Source of the DNA: Variovorax paradoxus B4 | GTDB taxonomy: Bacteria; Pseudomonadota; Gammaproteobacteria; Burkholderiales; Burkholderiaceae_C | DNA length: 64,000 nt | NCBI RefSeq assembly: GCF_000463015.1 | Contig: NC_022247.1 | Span: forward strand, 248,001-312,000 | Direction: 5' to 3' | Part shown: piece after piece, positions 41,665 to 50,245 of the stretch | How positions within the stretch are numbered: the first letter of the stretch is position 1 | Layout of the letters: the number at the start of each line of letters is the position of its first letter | The notes under the pieces: model-generated | The model's input: the letters and a program-made list of their open reading frames with translations, nothing else | What the model was told of the DNA's origin: nothing | Database searches by the model: none | Made by a program: the position numbers and the translations under genes

Positions 41665-43599
41665 ATGGCGAAGATCGTCAAGGCAAGGGCCTTCTGCAAC
41701 GACGAGGTGGCCTATCTGGCCTGGGAAACCGACGGCAGGATTGAGGGGTGCCTCGGCTTCATGGTGATCCGCGTCTTTCTCGACTCAGGTGAGCGCCGGG
41801 TGCTGCCCTCCTGGGTGGCCTTCAAGTCCCAGTCCAACCCCGACTGGGAAGAGCAGGACACCAGCGTCTGGCCGATCCAGAAGTTCTCCTGGCGCGACCT
41901 GACGCTGCGCAAGAGCCGCAACACGCTGTCGACGCGCACCGGTCCCCTGCGCGTGAAGTACGAGATCCAACCGGTCGGCCCGATGAAGGGGGGGCTCACG
42001 CCCGTTCCGGCGAGCGACACGGCCCAGCCTGGCAAGTACAAGGGCAAGAAGATCCCGCTCGCGTTCTACGGCGAGGCCTTCGAGACCAACGAGATCGTCG
42101 CGTCCAACGACCTGGGCGAGATCAGCGTCGGCTTCAACAACGGCATCCTCTCGACCCAGAACCTGCGCAAGCAACTGCGCACACCCAAAGGCAAGATGCC
42201 CAGCGCGGCGCTGGTCAGGAAACGCATAGAAACCATGGACGACCCGCTGCGCCGCTACCTGGCTGGCGACGTTCTGCCAATGCTGCGCGAACTCTTCGAG
42301 CGCGCCGAGGCCCAGGACGGGACGATCTACGCGGCGTTGTACGAGCTGAGCGATCCCGAACTGATCGACCTGCTGGTGGAACATGCCGGCCGCCTGCACC
42401 TGATCCTTTCCACGGCAGGCAAAGACGAGGGCACAGGCGAGTGGGACACGACGAATGCCGAGGCCCGCCAGCGGCTGCGCAAGGCCATCGGCACGAAGCA
42501 GCTGCAAACCCGGAGCATGCAGGACCGGATGTTCAATACGTCCGCGGGCATCGGTCACAACAAGTTCGCGGTGCTGGTGGTGGATGGCCAGCCGGAGGCG
42601 GTGTGGACGGGCAGCACCAACTGGACGCCTACCGGCCTGTGCGCCCAGACGAACAACACCATCGTCTTCCGCTCGCCCGACGTGGCGCAGCACTACCTCG
42701 ACTACTGGAACCGCCTGCGCGAGGACAAGCAGCCGGTGCCCAAGCCGCTGTCCAAGGCCAGCAATGCCAGCCAGGGCGCCGCGCTACGCGAAGCGAACGG
42801 CCAGCCGTTTGACGCCGCCGTCGATGGTGGCGCCACGCAGGTACAGCTGTGGTTCTCACCGAATACCCCGAAGCGGGGCAGTCCCGCCACCCGGACCGTG
42901 CCGCCGGACCTGGAGATCCTCTTCGATCTCATGTCCAAGGCCAAGCATGCGATCTTCTTCCTCGTCTTCAACCCGGGCCGCACCGCGGAAGACCAGCAGG
43001 ACGCGAACACAGCCATCTCGGCGGCCCTGGCCTTCGGTCGTCACCGGCCGGGCCTGTTCGTCGCCGGAGCGATCAGCGACCCCACGGCGATGCCGGGCTA
43101 CACCCCCCGCGATCCGGCAGCGCCCAAGGTCCCGCTGCCGGCCATCTACACCCCGGCAGGGGCCCCCAACGTGCTGATGGTGCGGGCCGCGTCCCTGCAG
43201 GACCCGGTCGGCAACTTCGACAAGGAACTGCTGAAGATCGGGCATGCGATCGTGCACGACAAGGTGGTAGTGATCGACCCCATGTCGGAAGATTGCGTGG
43301 TGGTCGCGGGCAGCCACAACCTCGGGTTCAAGGCGTCCTATGCCAACGACGAGAACCTGACCCTGATCCGCGGCAACCGAGCGCTGGCCTGCGCCTACGC
43401 GGTGCACGTGCTGGACGTCTACGAGCACTACCGCTTCCGGGCCGTGCAGGAAGAGATCCGGCGCGAGGCGATGATCGCGGGCAAGAGCGTGGAGAAGGCC
43501 GTGGACCAGGGTTTCCTGAAAGAGGACGACACTTGGCAGGACAAGTACATTGAGCCCGGCCAGGCCGATTTGCGCATGTACCTGCTGGCAGATCATTGA
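41665..43599 (+). CDS. Phospholipase D-like (HKD superfamily) protein
   Basis: A 644-residue protein from MAKIVKARAFCNDE, chosen because ACGAGGAGATC sits just before it; the frame is open further upstream without similarity. Two HxK catalytic motifs are present. The first is GHNKFAVLVVDGQPEAV followed by WTGSTNWT, with HNK at 298-300. The second is IVHDKVVVIDPMSEDC followed by GSHNL, with HDK at 531-533. Two HKD halves form one active site cutting phosphodiesters in lipids or nucleic acid. The 200-residue N-terminal part is not recognised. No signal peptide. It could be a defence nuclease or an effector; neither is shown. Confidence 0.82.
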   Translation: MAKIVKARAFCNDEVAYLAWETDGRIEGCLGFMVIRVFLDSGERRVLPSWVAFKSQSNPDWEEQDTSVWPIQKFSWRDLTLRKSRNTLSTRTGPLRVKYEIQPVGPMKGGLTPVPASDTAQPGKYKGKKIPLAFYGEAFETNEIVASNDLGEISVGFNNGILSTQNLRKQLRTPKGKMPSAALVRKRIETMDDPLRRYLAGDVLPMLRELFERAEAQDGTIYAALYELSDPELIDLLVEHAGRLHLILSTAGKDEGTGEWDTTNAEARQRLRKAIGTKQLQTRSMQDRMFNTSAGIGHNKFAVLVVDGQPEAVWTGSTNWTPTGLCAQTNNTIVFRSPDVAQHYLDYWNRLREDKQPVPKPLSKASNASQGAALREANGQPFDAAVDGGATQVQLWFSPNTPKRGSPATRTVPPDLEILFDLMSKAKHAIFFLVFNPGRTAEDQQDANTAISAALAFGRHRPGLFVAGAISDPTAMPGYTPRDPAAPKVPLPAIYTPAGAPNVLMVRAASLQDPVGNFDKELLKIGHAIVHDKVVVIDPMSEDCVVVAGSHNLGFKASYANDENLTLIRGNRALACAYAVHVLDVYEHYRFRAVQEEIRREAMIAGKSVEKAVDQGFLKEDDTWQDKYIEPGQADLRMYLLADH

Positions 43600-43882
43600 T
43601 TGCGAGCCTCCCAAAGCATGAGTTCGTTGCCTGGAATGGCGCTTCTTGGGCAAGCAGATTTCCCCTATTGTTAGAGACTTGGTGACGGGACTAAGGGGAG
43701 GACTTGCAATGAGGCGCTATCGGCTTCACATTGCTTGCCGTGTTCCCGCAGCGATTGCACCAGCAGTTGGAGGCATATCTGCTGCGTTGCCTCGCCAGCG
43801 ATAGACGCGAGAGCGCTACGCTGAAGCTTGCGGCCAACTCGCTCCCGACAGAAGCACCGACGGGGCCCTGCTGAGCTAGGCC

Positions 43883-44119
43883 GTGCTGCCAAAGGACGTG
43901 GACACACGGTTGCCAGAATGTGACCTGGTCGTACTGAGCGAAGCGCAAGGCGGCGCGTCGACCATCGTCTCTTGGCCCCATTTTGTTGAGCATGCACGGC
44001 ACCTACTCGAGAGGTTGCCTTTCGCCGTGCCTCGGTGGAAGGTGCTCGGATTTCCAGAGGGAGATTGCCTCGAGAAGCTCCGAGAAGTGGCAACGACCAT
44101 GGACGCTGCCAAGGTGTAG
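43883..44119 (+). CDS. Possible small protein or gene fragment
   Basis: A 78-residue frame from a GTG: MLPKDVDTRLPECDLVVLSE and FVEHARHLLERLPFAVPRWK, ending LREVATTMDAAKV. The composition looks protein-like, but there is no clear ribosome site. The rest of 43600-44233 holds nothing I recognise. It may be the tail of a decayed immunity-type gene. Confidence 0.3.
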   Translation: MLPKDVDTRLPECDLVVLSEAQGGASTIVSWPHFVEHARHLLERLPFAVPRWKVLGFPEGDCLEKLREVATTMDAAKV

Positions 44120-44233
44120 GACTGGGCTGGCCACTACTGATTTGAACGAGCACAGGGCTGTGCTCGGCCAGCAGCAAAAGCTCAGATCCGCTCTCCAAGA
44201 GAGCGTTGCCCCATCTTCAATCCGACCCGAAGC

Positions 44234-45367
44234 TCAGATACCTGGAACTCGCCTAAAGCGCATCACGAAATGCGCGATGGCAAATGCGATGCTACCGGAG
44301 GCAAGAAATAGGGGCAGGGGCGCCGTCCAGTCCATGTCGCCGGCGCCGGAACGCCAGCAACTGGCTGCCGTGGCAGCGGCACCAAGCAGACCAGCCGCAG
44401 CGAAAAGCAGGAGCGGCTTTAGACGGACCACGAAACGCTCGCAACTTCCGACGCCAAACTTCTCGTCGACAAGGCCAGCGATCCATGGCGAGAGAAATGG
44501 CGAACGCTTGGTGAACAGGGCCATGCCAACGAAAAAGACCAGCGGCATTGCGACGACCAAGGTCGCCATTTGGGAAGACATTGGCATAGCGCAGACCATG
44601 TCGTCTGGTGCGGCGACGAAGCCGAGCATATTGCTCACAATCGTCAGGCACCATATTGAAGCGATGGCCGCTGTCGACTGCCATCCCGGCTCGCCATTTG
44701 TAGCGGAGCTCTCGCGTGTTGTCCCACCTTCAGGCACCGATGTGTTCGGTTCGGTAGCGCGCGCTACCGGTAGAAGTTCATCTCGCCTGCGTAGTGCAAT
44801 GAAGCGCCACATGACCAGCGATATGAATGAGAACAGCACCCATACCCGAGCGAATGCTGCGAAGTTTCCGCGCTCAAGCTCCTCGTACTCGGCCTGCGAG
44901 ATCTGCGTAGGCGCTCCGCGATTGATGCTCTCGTAGAAACGTGTGCCATCCGCGGAGGTGTGCCAGTGGCGGCTGGTCACCTTGGTGCCATCAGGGCTCT
45001 TTCCCATTCCTACCGGGATGCCCGCCCAGTTGGGGGCGGCGGCTGCAACAGAAGCGAGCGCTACGACCACGACCCATGGTGCGAAGAGTTCGCGTGGCCG
45101 AGGGCTTGCGCGGACTGATGAATCCGAATGCAGGCGACGTGCCGCCAGGGCTCCAGCTCCGAAAACCAGGAGGATGGCCACATGAACCCACATCAGGTAC
45201 GGCATTGACCGCGACCATTCGACACGTGTGCAGAGCACAACTGCAATCACGCTGGTGACCAGCAAGAATGCGGACAGCCCCATCAGCAGCCGAGCCGCGC
45301 CAAGGCCCCGACGGCTCTTCTTGGCGATGGTATCCGCAAGCACTGTCATCTTGTTGTGCACACTCAC
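44234..45367 (-). CDS. Polytopic inner-membrane protein, unknown function
   Basis: A 377-residue protein (GTG start at 45367, or ATG six codons later). About eight hydrophobic segments are visible, for example LLMGLSAFLLVTSVIAVVLC, LFAPWVVVVALASVAAAAP, FARVWVLFSFISLVMWRFIA, ATLVVAMPLVFFVGMALF and LLFAAAGLLGAAATAASC. A soluble loop with HWHTSADGTRFYESINRGAP separates the third and fourth. No transporter or enzyme motif is recognised. It stands alone, between a low-quality stretch and the chimeric ORF. Confidence 0.65.
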   Translation of the reverse strand: MSVHNKMTVLADTIAKKSRRGLGAARLLMGLSAFLLVTSVIAVVLCTRVEWSRSMPYLMWVHVAILLVFGAGALAARRLHSDSSVRASPRPRELFAPWVVVVALASVAAAAPNWAGIPVGMGKSPDGTKVTSRHWHTSADGTRFYESINRGAPTQISQAEYEELERGNFAAFARVWVLFSFISLVMWRFIALRRRDELLPVARATEPNTSVPEGGTTRESSATNGEPGWQSTAAIASIWCLTIVSNMLGFVAAPDDMVCAMPMSSQMATLVVAMPLVFFVGMALFTKRSPFLSPWIAGLVDEKFGVGSCERFVVRLKPLLLFAAAGLLGAAATAASCWRSGAGDMDWTAPLPLFLASGSIAFAIAHFVMRFRRVPGI

Positions 45368-45645
45368 GACTCGCCCTCAGATTGGAAGTTGTCTATCCGC
45401 GCGAGGTCACTTCGACGCGAAGCTGCAGTGTCAGGTCTTTTCGCGTCGGGGCGGGTCCTCGAAATGCGAGTGACAAAGGGTGGCGTCGCGTTGCGAACAT
45501 GTTGGCCTGAATGCTATTCGGAATCGGGGTGGCGCGGAATCCAAGGTACCGCGAGAGCATCGGAACCCCATCACCTCAAAGCTGTGGCAGGATCCTGCCG
45601 GGGGAAGTCGCTCGTTGTGCCTTCCGATCCCATTGAGGAGCCAAG

Positions 45646-45945
45646 GTGTTTTCGCACGTTTTTGTGAGCGTCACCGATTTTGAGCGCGCGCTTCGCTTCT
45701 ACAGCGCCGTGATGGACGCTTTGGACATTGAACTGCGGCGCATTCGGGAGTCGATCAATGCCTACTTGCAGAGCATTGCATTGAATCCCAGCCGCGCATC
45801 GGCTTGGTTCAACATGGGCGGCGTGCATTGGAACGCCGGAGAGCCGGAGGAGGCAAGTCGAGTGTGGAAGGCGGCAGTGGACAGATTTCCAGATCACGAG
45901 CTAGCGGCTTTGCTCCGCCGCGATCTCCCCTCAGTCCTTCGCTAG
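45646..45945 (+). pseudogene. Chimeric ORF: VOC-family start joined to a TPR-protein end
   Basis: A 99-residue frame with GAGGAG before its GTG. The first 30 residues (MFSHVFVSVTDFERALRFYS...ALDIELR) are the start of a glyoxalase/VOC metal-binding protein. From about residue 35 the sequence changes to TPR text (AYLQSIALNPSRASAWFNMG, EPEEASRVWKAAVDRFPDHE). The join lies near 45735-45750. Both parts are too short to work as their parent proteins. It looks like debris from an illegitimate join near the island end, though it may be transcribed. Confidence 0.65.
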
Positions 45946-46111
45946 CGGAGCGAGTTGCCATTTGCTGGTGAAGGGTGTGCCCTGCACTTGGCCTGCCTCT
46001 GACGAGAGGTCATCGGAAGGCCGTGGAAAGATGGCCGTTCTCATTTAAACCCCGACAAAACCGCAAATTCGCATTTATTTAAATGCGTTCGCGTTTTTCG
46101 ACCGCGCTTAC

Positions 46112-46997
46112 ACCGCCGCCCACCAGGGCCACGGCGCTGGATGTGTGGTGGGGCGCCGAGGTTGGCCGGTTCATCCAGCGCGCGGTCGAGAAACTGCCGG
46201 CCAGACTGGCCACGGCCGCGCTCTCCAGCGCCTCGTCGACGCTCATGGGCGGCAGCAGGCCGGCAAAGCGCTGCGCCAGCATCGACTTGCCCGAGCCGGG
46301 CTCGCCCATCATCAGCAGGCTGTGCCCGCCCGCGGCGGCGATCTCGAGGGCGCGCTTCGCGCCCGCGTGGCCCTTGACGTCGGCCAGGTCGGCATAGAGC
46401 GGCGCGGCGGCCGCGTGAACCCGGGCCCAGCCGTCCGCGGCGGGCTGCTGCTGTTCCTCGCCCTGCTGCAGCGCGGTGCCTTCGGACATGAAGCGCTGCA
46501 CCACGTCCAGCAGGTGCCTGGCGCCGTACACCTCGCTGCCGGGCACCAGCGCCGCTTCCCGGGCGCTCCCGGCGGGCAGCACCAGGTGTGTCGCGATGCC
46601 GCGCGTGTGCAGGGCCAGCGCCATGGCCAGTGCGCCGCGAACGGGCCGCAGCTCGCCTGAAAGAGAGAGCTCGCCGGCAAATTCATGTCCCGCAAGGAGC
46701 GCAGGCTGTATCTGCCCGCTGGCCGCGAGGATGCCGAGCGCGATTGGCAGGGCGAAGCGGCCGGAGTCCTTGGGCAGGTCGGCCGGCGCCAGGTTGACGA
46801 CGATGCTTGTTGTTCGGAAACTCCAGGCCGGCGTTCTGGATGGCCGAGCGCACCCTTTCGCGTGCCTCCCTGACCTCGGTTTCCGCCAGCCCGACGAGCG
46901 TGAAGCTCGGCAGGCCGTTCGCCAGATGCACCTCGACCGTGACACTGGCCGCTTCCAGCCCAAGCAAAGCACGGCTTTGCACCAAAGACAGGCTCAT
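46112..46997 (-). pseudogene. comM: comM 5' remnant
   Basis: From the ATG at 46997 (GGGAGGGAGAGAA site) the frame reads MSLSLVQSRALLGLEAASVT and SFTLVGLAETEVREARERVR. It shifts near 46803, where NNK should continue as R-IVVNLAPADLPKDSGRF; two bases appear lost. In the second frame it continues through ELSLSGELRPVRGALAMALA, the Walker A site MMGEPGSGKSMLAQRFAGLL and SAPHHTSSAVALVGGG, where the island begins. The next ComM residues (GEISLAHxGVLFLDELPEF in the family) are absent from both halves. ComM drives branch migration during natural transformation. Confidence 0.88.
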
Positions 46998-47152
46998 TTC
47001 TCTCTCCCTCCCCATTGTGGTGCGCCCGTTTTTGGTCGGGCTCATGCACCGCGATGCCCCATGGGGTACCGCAACTGAACACGCTTGTAACTATTTCGCC
47101 TGGGTTGCCGGTGCGGGAGCGGCCGCCGTGCCGCAGGGCAAAACGTGCACTT

Positions 47153-47169
47153 TGGCACGCTCCCTGCTA
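47153..47169 (+). promoter_or_regulatory. Sigma-54 (RpoN) promoter before torF-glnK-amtB
   Basis: TGGCACG-CTCC-CTGCTA matches the sigma-54 consensus TGGCACR-N4-TTGCW with one mismatch, and GG and GC are exactly 12 bases apart. It lies about 46 bases upstream of the torF start. Sigma-54 control with NtrC is usual for glnK-amtB, which supports the call. NtrC sites upstream were not clearly recognised. Confidence 0.78.
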
Positions 47170-47214
47170 TGAGATGGTGTCCCCCAACAATCCAACCAAC
47201 TCCGAGGAGTCTCG

Positions 47215-48039
47215 ATGATGCACCGTAAATTCGCCCAGGCAATGGCCGTGGTCGCCCTTGCCGCCCTGCCGATGCTTGCGAGCGCACAGCTCACGGGGAA
47301 TGTGGCACTGACGAGCAACTACAAGTTCCGCGGCCAGGACCAGGACATGATCGGGAAGAACGACTACGCCAAGACCAAGGGCTTCAAGCCCGCCATCCAG
47401 GGCGGCTTCGACTATGCCTTCGGCGAGAGCGGCTTCTACGTGGGCAACTGGAACTCCAGCGTCAACTGGCTGCAGGGCAACAGCATCGAGAGCGACCTCT
47501 ACGGCGGCTACAAGTTCAAGGCCGGCCCCTTCGACCTGGACGTGGGCGCACTCACCTACATCTACCCGGGCAACTCCATCGGCAACACCACCGAGCTGTA
47601 CGGCGCCGGCACCTGGGCCGACGAGGCGATCGGCTCGTTCACCCTGAAGTACTCGCACACGGTCTCCAAGGACTACTTCGGCTATGCCGGCTACAAGTCG
47701 GGCTCGGGCCTGAAGGGCCGCAACACCGGCTACCTGAACCTGGCCTACAGCAAGGAAATCGTGCCCAAGCTCACGCTGAAGGCCGCCGTGGGCTACACCC
47801 ACATGTCCAGCGACATCCGCAGCCTGGGCTACAAGAGCTACGTGGACTACAACGTGGGCGTGTCGTACGACTTCGGCAACGGCCTGGCACTGGCCGGCTC
47901 GGTGCAGGGCGCCAACAAGAAGAGCTCGTACCTCGCGCTGAGCAACCCGGGCTACGACTTCGGCTTCGGCCCCATCGGCGAGCAGTATTACTCGCCCAAC
48001 AAGGCGCGTTTCATCGTTACGCTCAGCAAGACGCTGTAA
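47215..48039 (+). CDS. TorF-family putative outer-membrane porin
   Basis: A 274-residue protein with signal peptide MMHRKFAQAMAVVALAALP... cut near ASAQ. The mature part is all beta with TorF/TIGR02001 features: LTGNVALTSNYKFRGQDQD, GGFDYAFGESGFYVGNWNSS, LYGGYKFKAGPFDLDVGAL, and a C-terminal RFIVTLSKTL strand. GAGGAGTCTCG precedes two adjacent ATGs; the second could be the true start. It lies downstream of the sigma-54 promoter and in line with glnK, so it is probably induced by nitrogen limitation. The substrate is unknown. Confidence 0.85.
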   Translation: MMHRKFAQAMAVVALAALPMLASAQLTGNVALTSNYKFRGQDQDMIGKNDYAKTKGFKPAIQGGFDYAFGESGFYVGNWNSSVNWLQGNSIESDLYGGYKFKAGPFDLDVGALTYIYPGNSIGNTTELYGAGTWADEAIGSFTLKYSHTVSKDYFGYAGYKSGSGLKGRNTGYLNLAYSKEIVPKLTLKAAVGYTHMSSDIRSLGYKSYVDYNVGVSYDFGNGLALAGSVQGANKKSSYLALSNPGYDFGFGPIGEQYYSPNKARFIVTLSKTL

Positions 48040-48441
<402 letters not shown>

Positions 48442-48463
48442 TCCAGCCCGGAAAAAAACAACC

Positions 48464-49984
48464 ATGAAAAAACTGCTTGTTTCTCTCGCGCTCGGTCTGA
48501 GCCTGCTCACTGCAGGCACGGCGAGCTTCGCCCAGGCGCCTGCTGCCACGGCCGAGACGCCGGCGGCGTCCGCGCCCGCAGCCGCCGCGCCGGCACCCGC
48601 GGCCGCCCCGGCTGCCGCCGCTGCCGAAGCAGCGCCCGCCGCGGCTCCTGCCGCTCCTTCCTTCAACAAGGGTGACACCAGCTGGATGATGCTGTCCACG
48701 CTGCTCGTCATCATGATGACCATCCCTGGCCTGGCGCTGTTCTACGGCGGCCTGGTGCGCAGCAAGAACATGCTGTCGGTGCTGATGCAGGTGATGGTCA
48801 CCTTCTCGATGATCGTGGTGCTGTGGCTCATCTACGGCTACAGCATCGCGTTCACCGAGGGGAACGCCTTCTTCGGCGGATTCGACCGGCTCTTCATGAA
48901 GGGGATCTTCGATCCGGCCACCGGCGTGTTCGCGCCCGGCGCCACCTTCAGCAAGGGCGTCTACATCCCCGAGCTGCTGTTCGCCGCCTTCCAGGCCACC
49001 TTCGCCGGCATCACCTGCTGCCTGATCGTGGGCGCCTTCGCGGAGCGTGCCAAGTTCTCGGCCGTGCTGCTGTTCATGGTGATCTGGTTCACCTTCAGCT
49101 ATGCACCGCTGGCACACATGGTCTGGTTCTGGATGGGCCCGGACGCCTACACCGCCGCCAACGTGGTGGACGCACAGAACGCCAAGGCCGGCCTGATCTG
49201 GCAGTGGGGCGCGCTCGACTTCGCAGGCGGCACCGTGGTGCACATCAACGCCGCCGTTGCGGGTCTGGTGGGCGCCTACGTGATCGGCAAGCGCGTCGGC
49301 TACGGCAAGGAATCCTTCACGCCGCACTCGCTCACGCTCACCATGGTTGGCGCCTCGCTGCTGTGGGTCGGCTGGTTCGGCTTCAACGCAGGCTCGGCCC
49401 TCGAAGCCGGCACCAGCGCTGTGCTCGCCTTCATGAACACCTTCTCGGCCACCGCCGCCGCCGTGCTCGCATGGTGCATCGGTGAAGCGCTGATGCGCGG
49501 CAAGGCCTCGATGCTGGGTGCCGCCTCGGGCGCCGTGGCAGGCCTCGTGGCCATCACGCCGGCCGCCGGCAACGTCGGCCTGATGGGCGCCATCGTGATC
49601 GGCTTCATCGCCGGCTTCGCCTGCCTCTGGGGTGTCAACGGCCTCAAGAAGATGCTCGGCGCGGACGACTCGCTCGACGTGTTCGGCGTGCACGGTGTCG
49701 GCGGTATCGTCGGCGCGCTGCTCACCGGCGTGTTCAACACCCAGGCACTCGGCGGCCCCGGCCTCGTGGGCGACTGGGTCACGGCCAGCGTGGTGTCCAA
49801 CGGCATCGGCGCCCAGGTCTGGATCCAGCTCAAGGGCGTGCTGCTGACCATCGTGTGGTCGGGCGTGGTGGCGTTCATTGCCTTCAAGATCGCCGACCTC
49901 ACCATCGGCCTGCGTGTGTCGGAAGAAGAAGAGCGCGAAGGCCTCGACATCTCCGCCCACGGCGAGACCGCATATAACAGGTAA
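48464..49984 (+). CDS. amtB: Ammonium transporter AmtB
   Basis: A 506-residue transporter. A signal peptide (MKKLLVSLALGLSLLTAGTA) leads to an unusual Ala/Pro-rich periplasmic stretch of about 45 residues, then 11 membrane helices. Amt signatures include GLALFYGGLVRSKNMLSVL, FAGGTVVHINAAVAGLVGAY with the first pore His, and DVFGVHGVGGIVGALLTGVF with the second. The C-terminal tail (GLRVSEEEEREGLDISAHGE) is the GlnK contact region. The proximal gene is glnK. Confidence 0.96.
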   Translation: MKKLLVSLALGLSLLTAGTASFAQAPAATAETPAASAPAAAAPAPAAAPAAAAAEAAPAAAPAAPSFNKGDTSWMMLSTLLVIMMTIPGLALFYGGLVRSKNMLSVLMQVMVTFSMIVVLWLIYGYSIAFTEGNAFFGGFDRLFMKGIFDPATGVFAPGATFSKGVYIPELLFAAFQATFAGITCCLIVGAFAERAKFSAVLLFMVIWFTFSYAPLAHMVWFWMGPDAYTAANVVDAQNAKAGLIWQWGALDFAGGTVVHINAAVAGLVGAYVIGKRVGYGKESFTPHSLTLTMVGASLLWVGWFGFNAGSALEAGTSAVLAFMNTFSATAAAVLAWCIGEALMRGKASMLGAASGAVAGLVAITPAAGNVGLMGAIVIGFIAGFACLWGVNGLKKMLGADDSLDVFGVHGVGGIVGALLTGVFNTQALGGPGLVGDWVTASVVSNGIGAQVWIQLKGVLLTIVWSGVVAFIAFKIADLTIGLRVSEEEEREGLDISAHGETAYNR

Positions 49985-49997
49985 ACCCCCAGTCTTC

Positions 49998-50074
49998 GCG
50001 CACTTCGTGTCGCGCGCGCCTTCCCCCTACCGGGGGCAACACCAGCGGCCCGGCAAAGCCGGTTCCGCGGTGTT
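49998..50074 (+). repeat. Dispersed intergenic repeat, copy A
   Basis: About 77 bases just after amtB, with GCGCACTTCGTGTCGC, ACCGGGGGCAACACC and AAGCCGGTTCCGCGGTGTT. The same blocks in the same order recur inverted at 58072-58147. Internal inverted pairs such as GGCCCGGC/GCCGG can fold. It may be a repetitive extragenic element of this bacterial group. Confidence 0.75.
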
Positions 50075-50156
50075 TCTGGAAGAAGGCATGCGGTGCGGGG
50101 GCTGGTTATAAGAACTACACGGAACGATTTTTCAGCGAGGTCTCCTTTGGATGTTC

Positions 50157-50193
50157 AGCCCGCGAGCGCTTCGGCGCCAGCGGGCTTTTTTTT
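50157..50193 (+). terminator. Rho-independent terminator after amtB
   Basis: AGCCCGC (from 50157) pairs with GCGGGCT (50180-50186), with further pairing in the loop (GCGCTTCGGCGC), followed by a run of eight T. It ends the torF-glnK-amtB transcript. The 50075-50156 stretch before it holds nothing recognised. Confidence 0.85.
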
Positions 50194-50245
50194 GCCTGCG
50201 TTTTTCCTCTGGAGCGGCGATGCCCGCCCATGCACAATTCCGGAC

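Larger units (their letters stand above)
21635..46112. mobile_element. Accessory island inserted in comM
   Basis: About 24.5 kb of DNA separates the two comM halves. It carries three insertion or intron elements, a second VgrG operon and several unlinked accessory genes. The right edge is sharp: comM runs as far as its VALVGGG codons (46112-46120) and then meets ACA. On the comM strand the island therefore begins TGTAAGCG. The sequence ACCGC lies at the edge; I recall ACCGC as the target duplication of AbaR-type islands in comM. The left edge lacks a matching TGT end, and comM is missing about 240 bp there. No tniA/tniB, tns or integrase gene is visible. Confidence 0.7.

Noticed and set aside
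43671..44198. A 175-codon minus-strand ORF
   Set aside because: Ser/Arg-rich text with no motif; the plus-strand 78-codon frame looks slightly more protein-like.
21635..46112. A CRISPR array, integrase or tns/tni transposition genes that would explain the island
   Set aside because: None was found in any frame; only IS110 (outside), IS66, IS1380 and a DUF746 gene are present.
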